64,000 nucleotides of DNA from positions 188,001-252,000 of the forward strand of contig JBBHKE010000200.1 in the NCBI GenBank assembly GCA_037447655.1, read 5' to 3'. The DNA comes from Zygnema cylindricum (lineage: Eukaryota; Streptophyta; Zygnematophyceae; Zygnematales; Zygnemataceae). Below are positions 33,820-44,299 of this stretch, one piece after another; the stretch's first letter is position 1; each line of letters opens with the position of its first letter. The notes under the pieces were generated by a model. The model had not been told where the DNA came from, ran no database searches, and was given only the letters and a program-made list of their open reading frames with translations. Both the position numbers and the translations under genes were made by a program.

Positions 33820-35252
33820 GCGATCAAACTTTGTTTTTGTCACTTATAGTCGTGACATTGGTAGATGCTACATAACTTCTGACGATCTTACACTGTAGAC
33901 GTCATTTTTTTTCGTGACGCGTCTACAGTAGTTTTCTTTGAAATTTTTAAGTCATGCTTACTTATGACAGTGTCAACGTCACTTTAGTGTTGTAGTTTTG
34001 GAATTTTTAGCGAGGTCTTTTTTTTACTGTACGTGTTGTCAAAATAGTAACGGAGACGTACGAACATAAATAACCTTAGTTTTTGTTGTTCTCACAAACC
34101 ATACGGGCTCCCATGTTCCTCACGCGCGGCATTGTATATTAGTGTTGCGGCTCAAGATGCATCATTCTCTAAAAAACGGGAATACATTCACTAAGACCCA
34201 AAGGATAATTTAATGCCAGTAGCATTTGAAATGTTTGGGAGCTTAGACTCTTCCTTTGAGAACTTCAATAATTACGCTCGGTGGACCTTTGGAGTCCGGG
34301 GACCTAATAACCCTTCTCCAACACTTTCGTCAACTTTTTACCCCCAATCTATCTCTATTAACGTTCAACGCTCTCACGCTTCTACCCTCATTTGATAAAA
34401 AATGGTAGTGAATGATGGTCGTGGATTGAGAAAGTTACCTCCATGCCACACGACGCATGTCGATGATTTTTGTATTTTTTACCTTTAGCGTAGAATTGTT
34501 ATAGATTATGGGAAGATGACCATTTTCCCTTTTGGAGTCAATGTATAGAGTAGTTTCTGATGCTCTTATGGTTGACCTTTGTTTTCCTATTTGTTTTTCT
34601 AGCTTTCGATTTTGTGTTTTTATTGTTGCTTAGCATTTGTAGTGTGTTTTAATTTCCTTTTGGGTTTTTTATCGCTTACATTTTCCAAGGATCAACAATT
34701 TACATTTCAAACATGATGACATCTTTTCTTAAAACCACAATTATCTCTCTTCCACATATTTACACAATGAATCTCTTGTAGTGTTAATAACGTTATATCT
34801 TGAAATTTAGACCCTCGAACCAAAAATGAAATTAATCATATGATTTTTTTTAACATTAACGTAGGTATGGTTTAATTAAGGTCAATTACATTTATTTAGG
34901 CATATATTAAATAGTGTAGTGTACGAACGTGTCAGTCCGTACTAGAAGTGCTTGCAATTTTGTAGTAAATTACAAAAAGGTTGTAGGAAACGTTGCCGAC
35001 ACTAGAAAGTGGGTGGCGTCGACACTAAAAAGCGCACTTAAATTTGATTCCTCTTAATAAAGACGAAGGAAAATAGCGCGAATCTGTTCTCACATGTTCA
35101 AATGTCCATGATGTGAACACGGGGTATAACGGCTACACTATGGGAATGTGTATCAAATTAGTGTAACATGTGTTAATTAGAGTTAATGTTTTGTTGATTC
35201 GAGGTGATGAAGCGGAATATAGCGCTGATAAACGCCATTTGTTTATTTACTA
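33820..35252. other. Degenerate element pieces and unassigned AT-rich DNA
   Basis: 33820-34080 repeats interior words of the Tourist-like family ('tcgtgacattggtagatgct', 'agacgtcattttttt'), so it is a truncated copy. 34081-34920 shows nothing recognisable. 34921-35250 contains a 'aaatagtgtggagtacgg'-like word also seen near 35407 and, as complement, near 63782, hinting at another short element family. Confidence 0.45.
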
Positions 35253-35869
35253 CAACGCGAATCGTAATTAGAGTAAATTACTCTAATTCGGTCGCTCGAA
35301 ATTTCGAGTCTATCACATCAAATAGAGTAATCGATTCTAATTTTTTCATTATTCTAATTTAGGTGAGGTTTAATTTGCGTAAAAAATTCTAATGTAGGTT
35401 ATTTTTAAATAGTGTGGAGTACGGACGACGTCTGACCGTGCAAAATTGTACTTTTATTAGTAAAAAGGTACAAATAATGATTTAATACAATCGCGCTCGC
35501 ACGTGAAATCGCACTAAACAAAAAAATCAGTCACATCGAAAAAAATCCGTTCGCATAACTCTCGTCCGTCGACAGCATCGTCGTCAGTGTGAACATTAAC
35601 TGACATTCAATGCGACAAATAGTACTAGCGTCATAATGACGTCAAAACTATACGGACTGACACATTTTGTACGTCTACGTAATTTAGTGTTCATAATTAT
35701 CACGCAAAAAATTGTCGCCGACATAACCTAATATAGAATGCTTAAATAAATTAGAGTAAACTTCATAGTTGAAAAAGCTTTATCACATAAAATAACGTTC
35801 ATTACTCTAATTGTTTTTTTTTGGTTTTGTACTCTAATTTTTTCATTACTCTAATTACGATTCGCGGTA
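35253..35869. mobile_element. Stowaway-like element, 617 bp
   Basis: Terminal repeats share CGCGAATCGTAATTAGAGTA and its complement, with TA on both sides (35251-35252, 35870-35871). They are the same family as the outer element at 61958-63946. The right end abuts exactly the start of the hAT-like element at 35870. Confidence 0.82.
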
Positions 35870-36339
35870 TAGTGTTGTGAATCAACAATTTTTTGCCGAT
35901 AATCTATATGTACATTTTTTTGGCTTGCTGATAATCGATTTATTGGCACGATATATCAGCACCAGTGTCATAGCCAATAGAAAACCAATATTATCGGTTT
36001 TTTATCGCGATAACACGGGTATCGACAACTATCGCCAATAATTGTACGGATCGTGTCGTACAATTGTAAGGTTGATTTCGTCGTATTGAAATGCGGTGAT
36101 TCCGTTACACAGATTACGTAACAGATTGATACACGTGGCATGCCACGCTATATACAGTGAGAAATACAGTATAGTATGTTACAAAAGTACTATTATATAG
36201 CGTACTATATTTTTTCCACTTATCGTCAATAAGGAATTTGTTGGTCTCGGAGAGATATATCGGTACCCTTGACCTTTCAATACCGATAACTATCGTTATT
36301 GGTGTTATCGCGATAAATTTCTTGCCGATACACAACACT
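35870..36339. mobile_element. hAT-like short element
   Basis: Left end TAGTGTTGTGAATC and right end GATACACAACACT form a terminal repeat of the same family as 31138-32652, with tatcg-rich subterminal DNA. No matching 8-bp duplication was found, perhaps because the left end is joined directly to the neighbouring Stowaway-like element. Confidence 0.65.
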
Positions 36340-37764
36340 GTTTACACCAATATTTTTTTTCACTTTGGGGGATTCACTGTGTTACCTCTCCAACAACAAC
36401 ATAACAAAAAAATTACAAAATTATTACAACAAAATTATTCTATTCCCGCCCTTCCGAAGACTTTTCAAATACGCCGACTACTCTCCCCATTATGATAGAT
36501 TCTGTCACATCGACCGTGGATTACGCGTTTGTACCTCCGACATCAAATAATGTTGGTTTTTTTTTGCCAGGTATATCGCCAATCGCTATTAGCGTGTAGG
36601 TTTCATTAGCGTATACAACCAATTACAATGGTGTACACTATTTGAGAATTTCAGATTTTCGGAAAAAAACATACACTCTAATTGTTTACTAACGCTAATT
36701 TGGGTCTTTGACAAAAAGAAATGTCGGTCGCAACCATGCTTACGCCGTCACGTAACAATGTAAATCATTCCAGTGTTCATTTCAGAATATATCACCGCAG
36801 TTAAGCGTCAGCTATTCGCCGTTAATTATACAAATTTGATACAGTTGTACGAAGTGTAATTTGTACGGATTTAACGTTTAAGCAACGCTTATTGTGTTAC
36901 CGGTTTTGCACTTGTCCGTTTTACCGCCATAATGTACGTTAATAAGGGATCTTTACTCTAATAATGTCGCGACGTTTTGTTTTATTAGAGTGAATTCATG
37001 TTAATATGTGTGTTAATTCTAAAATGGATGCACTTCCGTGTGTCTCCCCAGCTTGTGACCGGTATTAGCGTTAATGTAATCACGTATTAGAGTAAACTCT
37101 TATTCTAAATTGGTCCCAACTGTACCATCTCGCCAACCACCTCATTTCAAGCGTTTCGTGATTGGTCGCCCAAATTTACACGTAGACAAATTTTTATCCA
37201 CGCAAACATTACAGCTCTAGCACGACGTCACCCCAAGCGCTTGTCATACCCGTCGCCTGTCAAAAGTCGATCCGTAGATTCAATTAGAAGTAGACTGTTA
37301 CCATGTCTCTTTCATGAAAATAGTCCTTGCTTACCATGTGCATATCCCCCCTCTCAAAACTGACAAACTTTTTGAAACTTTCCCGCATTCTTTGTGTCGT
37401 CTCAAATTTTTGATAAACAAAATATTAAAACTTTAAATTTTGATGACCAAAATTATGGGGAATGGTTTCCCTCCCTTTTTCCCACAATTTTTTTTTTCGT
37501 ATATATATTCGGCCTTTGGTCCAACAATGGCACTGTCTTTCCGCATTGTTCAATTACCTTGACTTTTGTTTCTCTATTATTTTCTTTGTATCGTCTTTTG
37601 GCCAAAAATTCAGCTCTATTATTTGCAATATGTGGCCTATTACTTCACATATTACCATATTTTTTGCGGCGAAAAACACTCCTACGGCGGGTTTATTGCC
37701 ACTATTAGCTGAAGAGGACGTGGATTGTACTAAAACCCAAGGACCCGACCCTTCGACACAGGAA
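36340..37764. other. Unassigned upstream region of the transposase gene
   Basis: Holds one isolated Stowaway-type end (tatcgccaatcgctattagc near 36574) without a partner. 37394-37706 is pyrimidine-rich. The reading frame of transposase exon 1 is open upstream to 37462 but lacks family similarity before about 37705 (LAEEDVDC). An 'ag' at 37703 could be a splice acceptor for an earlier exon. Confidence 0.4.
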
Positions 37765-38737
37765 ATGGGATCGCCCGACGTGGATCCTCTCGTTGAAGGC
37801 GTTGCTACCGAAAATTTGGACCCACCGTGTGATAAATACGGGAACGTCCAGGTGTCGATCCGGAAAGTTCAGCAAGTTTCAACGAAAATTACTCGACTTC
37901 GGGTAATCAATTGGATGATCGCCGATTGTCACGCAAATGGAAAGGAACTACTCATTCCGAGGACTGTCTAAAAGTTTCCGCAACATTTTTCGGGGGTGTA
38001 TCGTACAAGTAAGAGGTTTACACAGTGTCCTTACCTTTTTGTAGCAACCCTCGGTTGCTGAATTTGTGTCTCGCTCTTTCCCATTGTTCGTAATTGAGTT
38101 TGACATATTCAATACTTTATATAGTGATTACATCCCCCTCATATACCATGTTTGTGCATGGCATATTGTTCACCCTAACCATCTCTTGTCGTAACGATTG
38201 TTTGTTTTACATCATCGTCCAATACATCTTTACTATGTGTTGAAACGTATATACCAGCGACGACATAGTGTCGTCGCCAAAAAGTGTGAATTTAAGAGTA
38301 CTACATCTGAGTTTTGCCAAATGTCGGAGAAATCGAAAAGCGACGACAATGCGTCATCGCCTTAACGTTGGAAAGTTCCAACGAAAAATTCGTGCCGGTT
38401 TGTCGTGTAGGCGTCAGTAAAACTTGACGTTTAAAAATATTTCCAATAAGCGATGACGTCCAATATTGAACCCACGTGGTAAGTGAAACGTGGGATTCAT
38501 TTTGTTTTATCGTCGCCCCACCGTTGGAATTTTCGAACGCATCGGGGAGGTGACGAAGTAATTTCGTACATGGCCACTCGTAATGTAAGTACCCCCGCGC
38601 ACTAAATCGCATATATTTACGTAAAAAAAGTAGGGTTTTATGTTTGTGCTGTTTACTGCCCCCTCCATTTTTCATAGCCGCGTATTATACAGTTTCTTTT
38701 TACACGCGAATTTCAAGCTAGGCGACCACATACTGTG

Positions 38738-40530
38738 ATGGCTCATCGCCGTCGCTTTCCTCCCCTTGTTACGGCGACCGCGAAAGAGTTAGCTAGGCAA
38801 CAGGAGGCGGCAATACCGTTAGCCATTGGATGGGAAAGAGGAGAAAGGGAAGGGAACGAAAGGGAGGCATCTGTTGAGGGGAGTAGGGTTGAGGAGGTGA
38901 ATGATGAGGGGGGAAGTGGAAAAAAGGCGACGGGTAAGGAGGGGGGGTAAGAGAGAGGGGGGAAGCAGTAGAGAAAAAGAGGAGGGTAAAAAGAAAATTT
39001 GGGGTTGTTGATGTGAGGGAGGAGGAGGAAAAAGGCGAGGAAAGGGAGGGGGGTAACACATTAAGTGCGGAGGGGTGGGGGGAGGCGGTATTCTCTGAGG
39101 AAGGAAAGCAAAAGGCGGCGACGGTTGACATGGGGGAGGGTAGTAAAACGGGGGGAGGAGTAGAGAGGAGGAGTCTGAGGCTAAAAAAAAAATTAGGGTT
39201 TTGGATGCGAGGGGGGAGGGGGAAGAAGGTGAAGCAAGAGGGGACGCGGCTATGGGTATGGAAGGAAGGGGAAAAGGGGATATGGTTCGGGAAGGGGAGG
39301 GAAGTGAGGCAGGGGGTGGAGTAGAGAGGAGGAGTACAAGGATAAAATAATAAATGAGGGTTTTTGATGATAGGGGGAAAGAGGAAGAAGGTGAGGCGGG
39401 AGGGGAGGCGGCAATGAGTGTGGAAAGAAGGGGAAAAGGGGTGATGGTTGAGGAAGGGGAGGGAAGTGAGGCAGGGGGAGGAGTTAAGAGGAGGAAAATA
39501 ATAAAAGGGACAAAGAGGGTTTTTCATGAGAGGGAGGAGGGGGGAGGGAGTGAGGCACAAAAAAAGTTAGAGAGGAGGAGGGAAATAAAGCTTGGTAAAC
39601 GAAAAGTTAGTCATTGAAGTGACGAAGATTGCGTCCCCTCGACTTCTTGTAGCTATGAGAGAATTGTGGATGGGGAGGAACCACCGGTTGAGAATCTACC
39701 CCCCGAGGTTGAATATCCAACGGATATTCGGGTATGGAAGGATGTGGATGAGCCCGCCACCGAAGACGAGCAAAGTCCGGATAGCAAGGGACGACAACAA
39801 GAGGATGAATACGCGGATGATGACGACGTGTTTGAGGCACCTCCATCACCGTATAGAGAGAGAGGCATTGTATTGGGAAATCCGGGTCCTCAAGCTCCCT
39901 ACCGAGTTGAGGATCCGGATTGGTTTTTTCCTCCTCCCACGGGAGAGGAGGACATGGACAGTTTTGTGCCTCGGCCCGAGCACTATATTCCGGTGGCCGA
40001 ATGGCCTGAACACTGGAGGTACGGTGAACCTCGCTCCTTAAACCCGAGGGAAAATCCCCGTTTGGAAATTCTAGAAATCCACCCCGCTCACCCGACGTGG
40101 CTCTTCATCGGCGGTGGCGATTGGGGCTCGACGTTCGCCCACATACGGCAATTCGATTCGGCGGATCCATGACATTCATGGATTGTTCACGATGACCGCG
40201 GTTATCGCGTGAATGTTCCCCACCTATTGCGGCTTTACCATCCGTGGGACCCTCGTCTATACGCCGTCTTAAAGCATTGTCGAAGAACTCCCAAGGTAAT
40301 AGCTTAGCGTGCGGCTCGTACCTCGATTCTACATAAGTTCCGAAATGTTCGTGTGAGGCGACCCCGTTTATGCGAAATCCCACGGGTTCGGCGTCTGATG
40401 ACCCCACCTCCACCACTAACAGAAGAGGAATGGCGACGAACAATCGAGGCACTCACTGAGCAATTAGCCGCCCATCAAGAACAACTGGCCATGCTCACTC
40501 GGGAGTTGTCTCATAAAAAATTGCAGTAAC
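38738..40530 (+). pseudogene. Decayed acidic/KR-repeat protein gene of unknown function
   Basis: The frame starts MAHRRRFPPLVTATAKELAR (38738). A G/A-rich block of about four direct repeats, roughly 160-195 bp each (landmarks 39001, 39195, 39357, 39516), then encodes alternating Lys/Arg and Glu/Gly clusters with indels. From 39354 one frame runs to TAA at 40528-40530 with stops at 39615, 40170 and 40305. It reads as an acidic Pro-rich segment (DDDDVFEAPPSPY), an aromatic-rich segment (HPTWLFIGGGDWGSTF, then LLRLYHPWDPRLYAVLKHC) and a terminal coiled coil (LTEEEWRRTIEALTEQLAAH). No family is recognised. It lies in the transposase intron on the same strand and could be the second protein of a transposon. 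Confidence 0.55.
38830..39600. repeat. Four imperfect tandem repeats, 160-195 bp, purine-rich
   Basis: Units share 'agggtttttgatg…gaggggg' followed by 'gaaggggagggaagtgaggcagg' and 'gtagagaggagg'. Landmark spacings are about 194, 162 and 159 bp. The strand asymmetry is extreme (almost no C on the plus strand), which also produces a long but spurious Pro/Ser-rich minus-strand frame. Confidence 0.75.
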
Positions 40531-40862
40531 CGATATGTATGTTATTTGCAAATTGAATATTATTTCTTTCTATTCTTCTCTTGAAGTCGCTAACCAACAC
40601 ACTCACAAAGTTTATATTTAATGATATGCCAGGCCTATTCAATATAGCGACGACAAAGGTGTTGAAATAAGTAGTTTTTGTATTTTCTAGTTTAAAATAA
40701 ATTAGCGGAAACATATATAAGAAATGATGGCAGCCTGCCTCCATCTCTTCTCTCTTTCCCCCATACTTGTTGTAGTCACTGAAGGAGAGAGAGAGAGCGA
40801 TGGAGCCATGGCTGCCTCAGCTCCATAGGAAGGACTGAAGAGTGACTTAAGTCACTCTCAAC

Positions 40863-40935
40863 AAAAAGGTTGAGTCCGGCAGGACTCGAACCCCCGACCG
40901 GTAGAGCGCGGCGTAGCCGTTAGCCCTAACCAGTC
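40863..40935 (-). other. tRNA-like segment antisense in the LTR
   Basis: On the minus strand there is a D-arm-like CTGGTTAGGGC (40923-40933), a perfect B box GGTTCGAGTCC (40882-40892) and a T run (40863-40867). The 3' acceptor-like GGACTCAACC has no paired 5' strand. The 3' LTR carries the same at 46206-46278. Confidence 0.55.
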
Positions 40936-41443
40936 TGTCGTAGAAGTCCGTTAGATGATATAGGGTTTCATTCATATATAAACTATTGTATAGTACCGAA
41001 ATGATCTAACTGGAATATGAAATGAAACGAACATAGAACTTGTTAAGGTTTAGTGCGAACGTCATTTCGCACGAAACAAATGAAACAGACACGTTGAACG
41101 GTCGACATTTAATGTCAGATTTAAATCCGACGGCGCACGTCGTCGCCGAGATCGCGGAATGGTCACTTTGGATTTTATAGACGTGGCATGACGTGGCGTC
41201 GCGTGGAAGGATGACATTCGGTCGCGGATATTCCGGAGGAAATACGGACAAGTGGAAAAGTGACACGCGTCCACTCAAGAGCCTTGTCGTACACCGGCCG
41301 TACAGAAAGTACATCGGCCATAGTACCTTTCTGTACTTTACAGTAATACGATTGGTTCGTACTTTAGTAGATAGGGGTTGTGAGAGGGATTTAGGACTTA
41401 GAAAATATTTGGTAGATAGACACCTCTCTCTAAGAGAGCTTTG

Positions 41444-41450
41444 TATAAAT
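41444..41450 (+). promoter_or_regulatory. LTR TATA box
   Basis: TATAAAT is conserved in position in the LTRs at 46786 and 7123. Transcription would start about 30 bp downstream (near 41475). No ATG occurs between there and 41645, which makes 41645 the first start codon of the predicted mRNA. Confidence 0.65.
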
Positions 41451-41644
41451 TGGCATTTTTGCCGGCTCATAACTTATCGCCTGGTTGGCCGTTTTCAGTG
41501 ATTCATTTTGCTACGGACTCAGGGGAGTCTAGGCTACACAGGGGTGCAGTCAAATCGTCTGTTTGCCTTCTTGGGCAGAAGCGGTTGTGTCTTAAAGTGG
41601 GTTAGTTAAATACTATCTAGAGGCTTCCTGTATTCTGTAGTCCA

Positions 41645-43612
41645 ATGGAGGACACAGAATTGCAGGTTATGGGCCCACCCTCTAGGGTGCCCACCTTCAA
41701 TGGATCTGGGTTCATCTATTGGGAAGCCATGATGATGGGAGCTTTGTGTGATAAACGATACTGGGGTATCGTCAGTGGACAAGTGAAACGTCCACCTTCG
41801 GGAACTCCACCAGGATTTGGGGGAGTAAGGTTTTCTGCAACAACGGCTGCCTCAGCGGAGGAGGCAGATGATGGGGACAGCAGTGTGTCCGTAAAGGAGA
41901 AAGGGAAGGAGACACCCCTCACTCCTATTGCCACAGTATCGGGAACGGCGACCGTGAAGACCGTGGAGAACGATACTCAAATGTGGGAGGATGTAAACAT
42001 GGCTGCCAAGAACTTCATTTTGAGGCACCTCACTCAAGGTTTGGCCACTCCTCATCTTCACATTTACAAGGCCGAGGAATTGTGGGAAAGATTGGTGGAG
42101 ATTTATAGAGCTGGAACTATTCAGGAGCTCCAGTTGGCTGAGCAAAAGCTATTGAGTTACACTTACAAAGGAGGAAAGATGTTAGATTACTGTAATGATC
42201 TTTCTTGTTTGTATATGGAAATGGAAAGTGCCGGGTGGACAGGTACAAAGAAAATGAAAGTTAACACCCTTATCATGAAATTACCAGATGAGTTCGAAAA
42301 CATAGTGTATCGAGTACAGGGAATGCTTGATAGTTCATGGAAATGGAACACAGTAGTCAGGATGATACTTGTGCAAGAAAACACAATGGAGATTAGGAGA
42401 GGAGGAAAGAGCATTCAAGCTCTAGCAACAGAAGGGGACCGATGGGGGAAGGACCCGAAGAAACCTTATAGAGGGGAAAGAGATAATTCTGGGGGACAGA
42501 GGCCCCCAAAGGGTCTTTGTCATTATTGCGAAAAGCTGGGACACTTTATTGCAGATTGTGTCAAGCTGTCGGAGCTGAGGCTCCAAGAAAACCGTGGAGG
42601 GGGTTCTTCCGGAGGGAAGAAAAAGGCACTTGTGGTTACAAAAGTGTCAGGAGAAACCGAGGATGAGTCATCTGAGGAGGATGGGGTGCTTCTTCTTGAC
42701 GAGAGTCTGGAGGAGCAGAAGATCCCTCGGAGGCAGAAGTGTGCCCTTGGAGCAATTCGGGAAGCTCCACAGGAAGGATGGATCATCGACTCAGGTGCAT
42801 CCATGCATATGTGTCCTGATAAAGAACTCTTAACTAAGCTAAGAAAGATTCCTACTATAGCGATAGAGTATGGTGATGGGAGAGTGGTTACTACAGATCT
42901 AGTGGGATCAGTAGATCTGAAAGTCTTAGTGGAGGGTAAGACTTCTATACTTACATTCTCAGATGTACTTTACATTCCTCAGCTGAGTAAAAATCTTGTC
43001 TCTACGTCTGTGTTAGATGACAAAGAGTTTGATACCTTCACTAGAAAGGGAGTCTTTACAGCTAAGTATGGGGATGAAGTTTACTTCACAGCAGATAAGG
43101 GTAGCCAAGGAATGTTTAGGCTTAACCTGAGTAATGAAAAGAAGAATGCTTACTATGTTGGTGTTCCTAAGGTGATGATTTGGCATAAGCGGTTGGGGCA
43201 TGTGCATTTTGATAGGTTAAGGGAAATGAAAAAACTTCGGGTAGTAGATGGCATTCCGATTGGGGATAATGAAATGATGGATGATTGTAGTGGTTGTGCT
43301 CAAAGTAAGGCTCACAAACTTCCCTTTCCCAAAGTCGCCACATATAGAGGAGAGAAAGTGTTAGATTTGGTCCACACAGATATTTGGGGGCCTGCAAAAG
43401 TACCTTCGGTTGGAGGAAAGAGGTTTATGATGACAATAATTGATGACTGGTCTAGATACTCTAGAGTTTACTTTCTGAAAACAAAGTCTGAAGCATCAAC
43501 TTACTTCAAAGAATATAAAGCTTGGAGTGAGAAGTTGCATGAAACCCCCATTAAGAGGATAAGGAGTGATAATGGGGGGGAATATACTCTATCCAGTTTG
43601 AGGAATATCTGA
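41645..43612 (+). CDS. copia A gag, protease and integrase N-terminal half
   Basis: A 655-codon frame from the LTR ATG. It starts MEDTELQVMGPPSRVPTFNG, where VMGPP is encoded by the primer-binding site. A gag (UBN2-like) region covers about residues 10-270. The nucleocapsid knuckle CHYCEKLGHFIADC is at 42518-42559. Protease WIIDSGASMHMC has the catalytic Asp at 42788-42790 (DSGA variant). The pre-integrase zinc domain HKRLGHVHFDRL…CSGCAQSK lies near 43180-43320. Integrase Asp residues are in VHTDIWGP and IRSDNGGEY. A one-base deletion near 43588 (compare the copy at 240) ends the frame at TLSSLRNI. Confidence 0.93.
   Translation: MEDTELQVMGPPSRVPTFNGSGFIYWEAMMMGALCDKRYWGIVSGQVKRPPSGTPPGFGGVRFSATTAASAEEADDGDSSVSVKEKGKETPLTPIATVSGTATVKTVENDTQMWEDVNMAAKNFILRHLTQGLATPHLHIYKAEELWERLVEIYRAGTIQELQLAEQKLLSYTYKGGKMLDYCNDLSCLYMEMESAGWTGTKKMKVNTLIMKLPDEFENIVYRVQGMLDSSWKWNTVVRMILVQENTMEIRRGGKSIQALATEGDRWGKDPKKPYRGERDNSGGQRPPKGLCHYCEKLGHFIADCVKLSELRLQENRGGGSSGGKKKALVVTKVSGETEDESSEEDGVLLLDESLEEQKIPRRQKCALGAIREAPQEGWIIDSGASMHMCPDKELLTKLRKIPTIAIEYGDGRVVTTDLVGSVDLKVLVEGKTSILTFSDVLYIPQLSKNLVSTSVLDDKEFDTFTRKGVFTAKYGDEVYFTADKGSQGMFRLNLSNEKKNAYYVGVPKVMIWHKRLGHVHFDRLREMKKLRVVDGIPIGDNEMMDDCSGCAQSKAHKLPFPKVATYRGEKVLDLVHTDIWGPAKVPSVGGKRFMMTIIDDWSRYSRVYFLKTKSEASTYFKEYKAWSEKLHETPIKRIRSDNGGEYTLSSLRNI
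41665..41679 (+). promoter_or_regulatory. Primer-binding site of copia A (initiator tRNA-Met half)
   Basis: GGTTATGGGCCCACC follows the LTR end …TTGCA without a gap and is a 15-base complement of the anticodon arm of plant initiator tRNA-Met as I recall it. The same start (GGTTATGGGCC) follows the LTR of family B. Confidence 0.88.
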
Positions 43613-43614
43613 GA

Positions 43615-44240
43615 GATGAGGGAGTGGAACACCAGAAAACTGTACCATATAACCCGGAACAAAATGGGGTAGCTGAGAGGTTGAATAGAACACTAGGAGA
43701 TAGTGCATGCAGTATGTTGGCAGACAAGAAAATAGGAAAGAGATTTTGGGCAGAGGCAATGAACTGTGCCAACTATATTAAGAATAGAGTCCTTACCTCA
43801 GCTGTAAAGGGAGTCACACCTTATGAGAGATGGGTTGGAAGGAAACCAGATATCTCACACCTTAAAGTATTTGGTAGCCAAGTTTACAGTCTTGACACGG
43901 ATAGGAAAAACTGGAAACTAGATGCTAAGGGAAAACCTAGATACTTTGTGGGATATGATGAGGATGTTAAGGGATATACAGTCTATGACTTAGCAAAGAA
44001 AGATATCATTTTGGTCAAACACTTAGTTGTCATGGATGAAGGGAAGTCATTTGACCCCTTCAAATATACAAAGAAGATTAGGATCAGATTTGAGTCCGAA
44101 AGTGATGAGGATTCGGTTGTTCCCGAATGGGACATGGGTCAAACCGTGATTACAGATTCAAGGGAGATCCAAGATACAGGAGACTCACCTGAAACCTCAC
44201 ATACTCCTATGGACTTCGAGGAGATAGAAGAAGCGGGATA
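43615..44240 (+). pseudogene. copia A integrase C-terminal half
   Basis: Continues the previous reading after a one-base deletion. The catalytic Glu is in EQNGVAERLNRT, then GRKPDISHLKVFGSQV and GYDEDVKGYTVYDL, and an acidic linker. The frame stops at TAA 44239, where the older copy at 867 reads an open codon (gga), so the stop is a mutation. Confidence 0.9.
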
Positions 44241-44299
44241 AGAACCGGTTTCCATGGACAGGAGAGCCGATGAGACAGTGAGAAGAAATCCAAGACTTC

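Larger units (their letters stand above)
38009..40659. other. 5' part of transposase intron 1 with hairpin motif
   Basis: Begins GTAAGAGG. At 38261-38281 is GCGACGACATAGTGTCGTCG, a near-perfect inverted repeat with 10-base arms. Related gcgacgac/gtcgtcgc words follow to about 38560. Similar hairpins lie at 47030-47212 and 49545-49918, so they frame both the intron contents and the gene end. The rest of the interval is occupied by the repeat-protein reading frame below. Confidence 0.6.
40660..41664 (+). repeat. 5' LTR of copia family A
   Basis: 1005 bp, TGTTGAAATAAG…GAATTGCA. It includes CT/GA-rich blocks near 40740-40800, the antisense tRNA-like segment at 40863-40935, a TATA box at 41444-41450 and, near its end, an ATG at 41645 that opens the gag frame. 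Confidence 0.95.

Noticed and set aside
38793-39560. 255-codon minus-strand Pro/Ser-rich open frame
   Set aside because: It is the complement of the purine-rich tandem repeats. Absence of stops follows from base composition, and it shows no domain.
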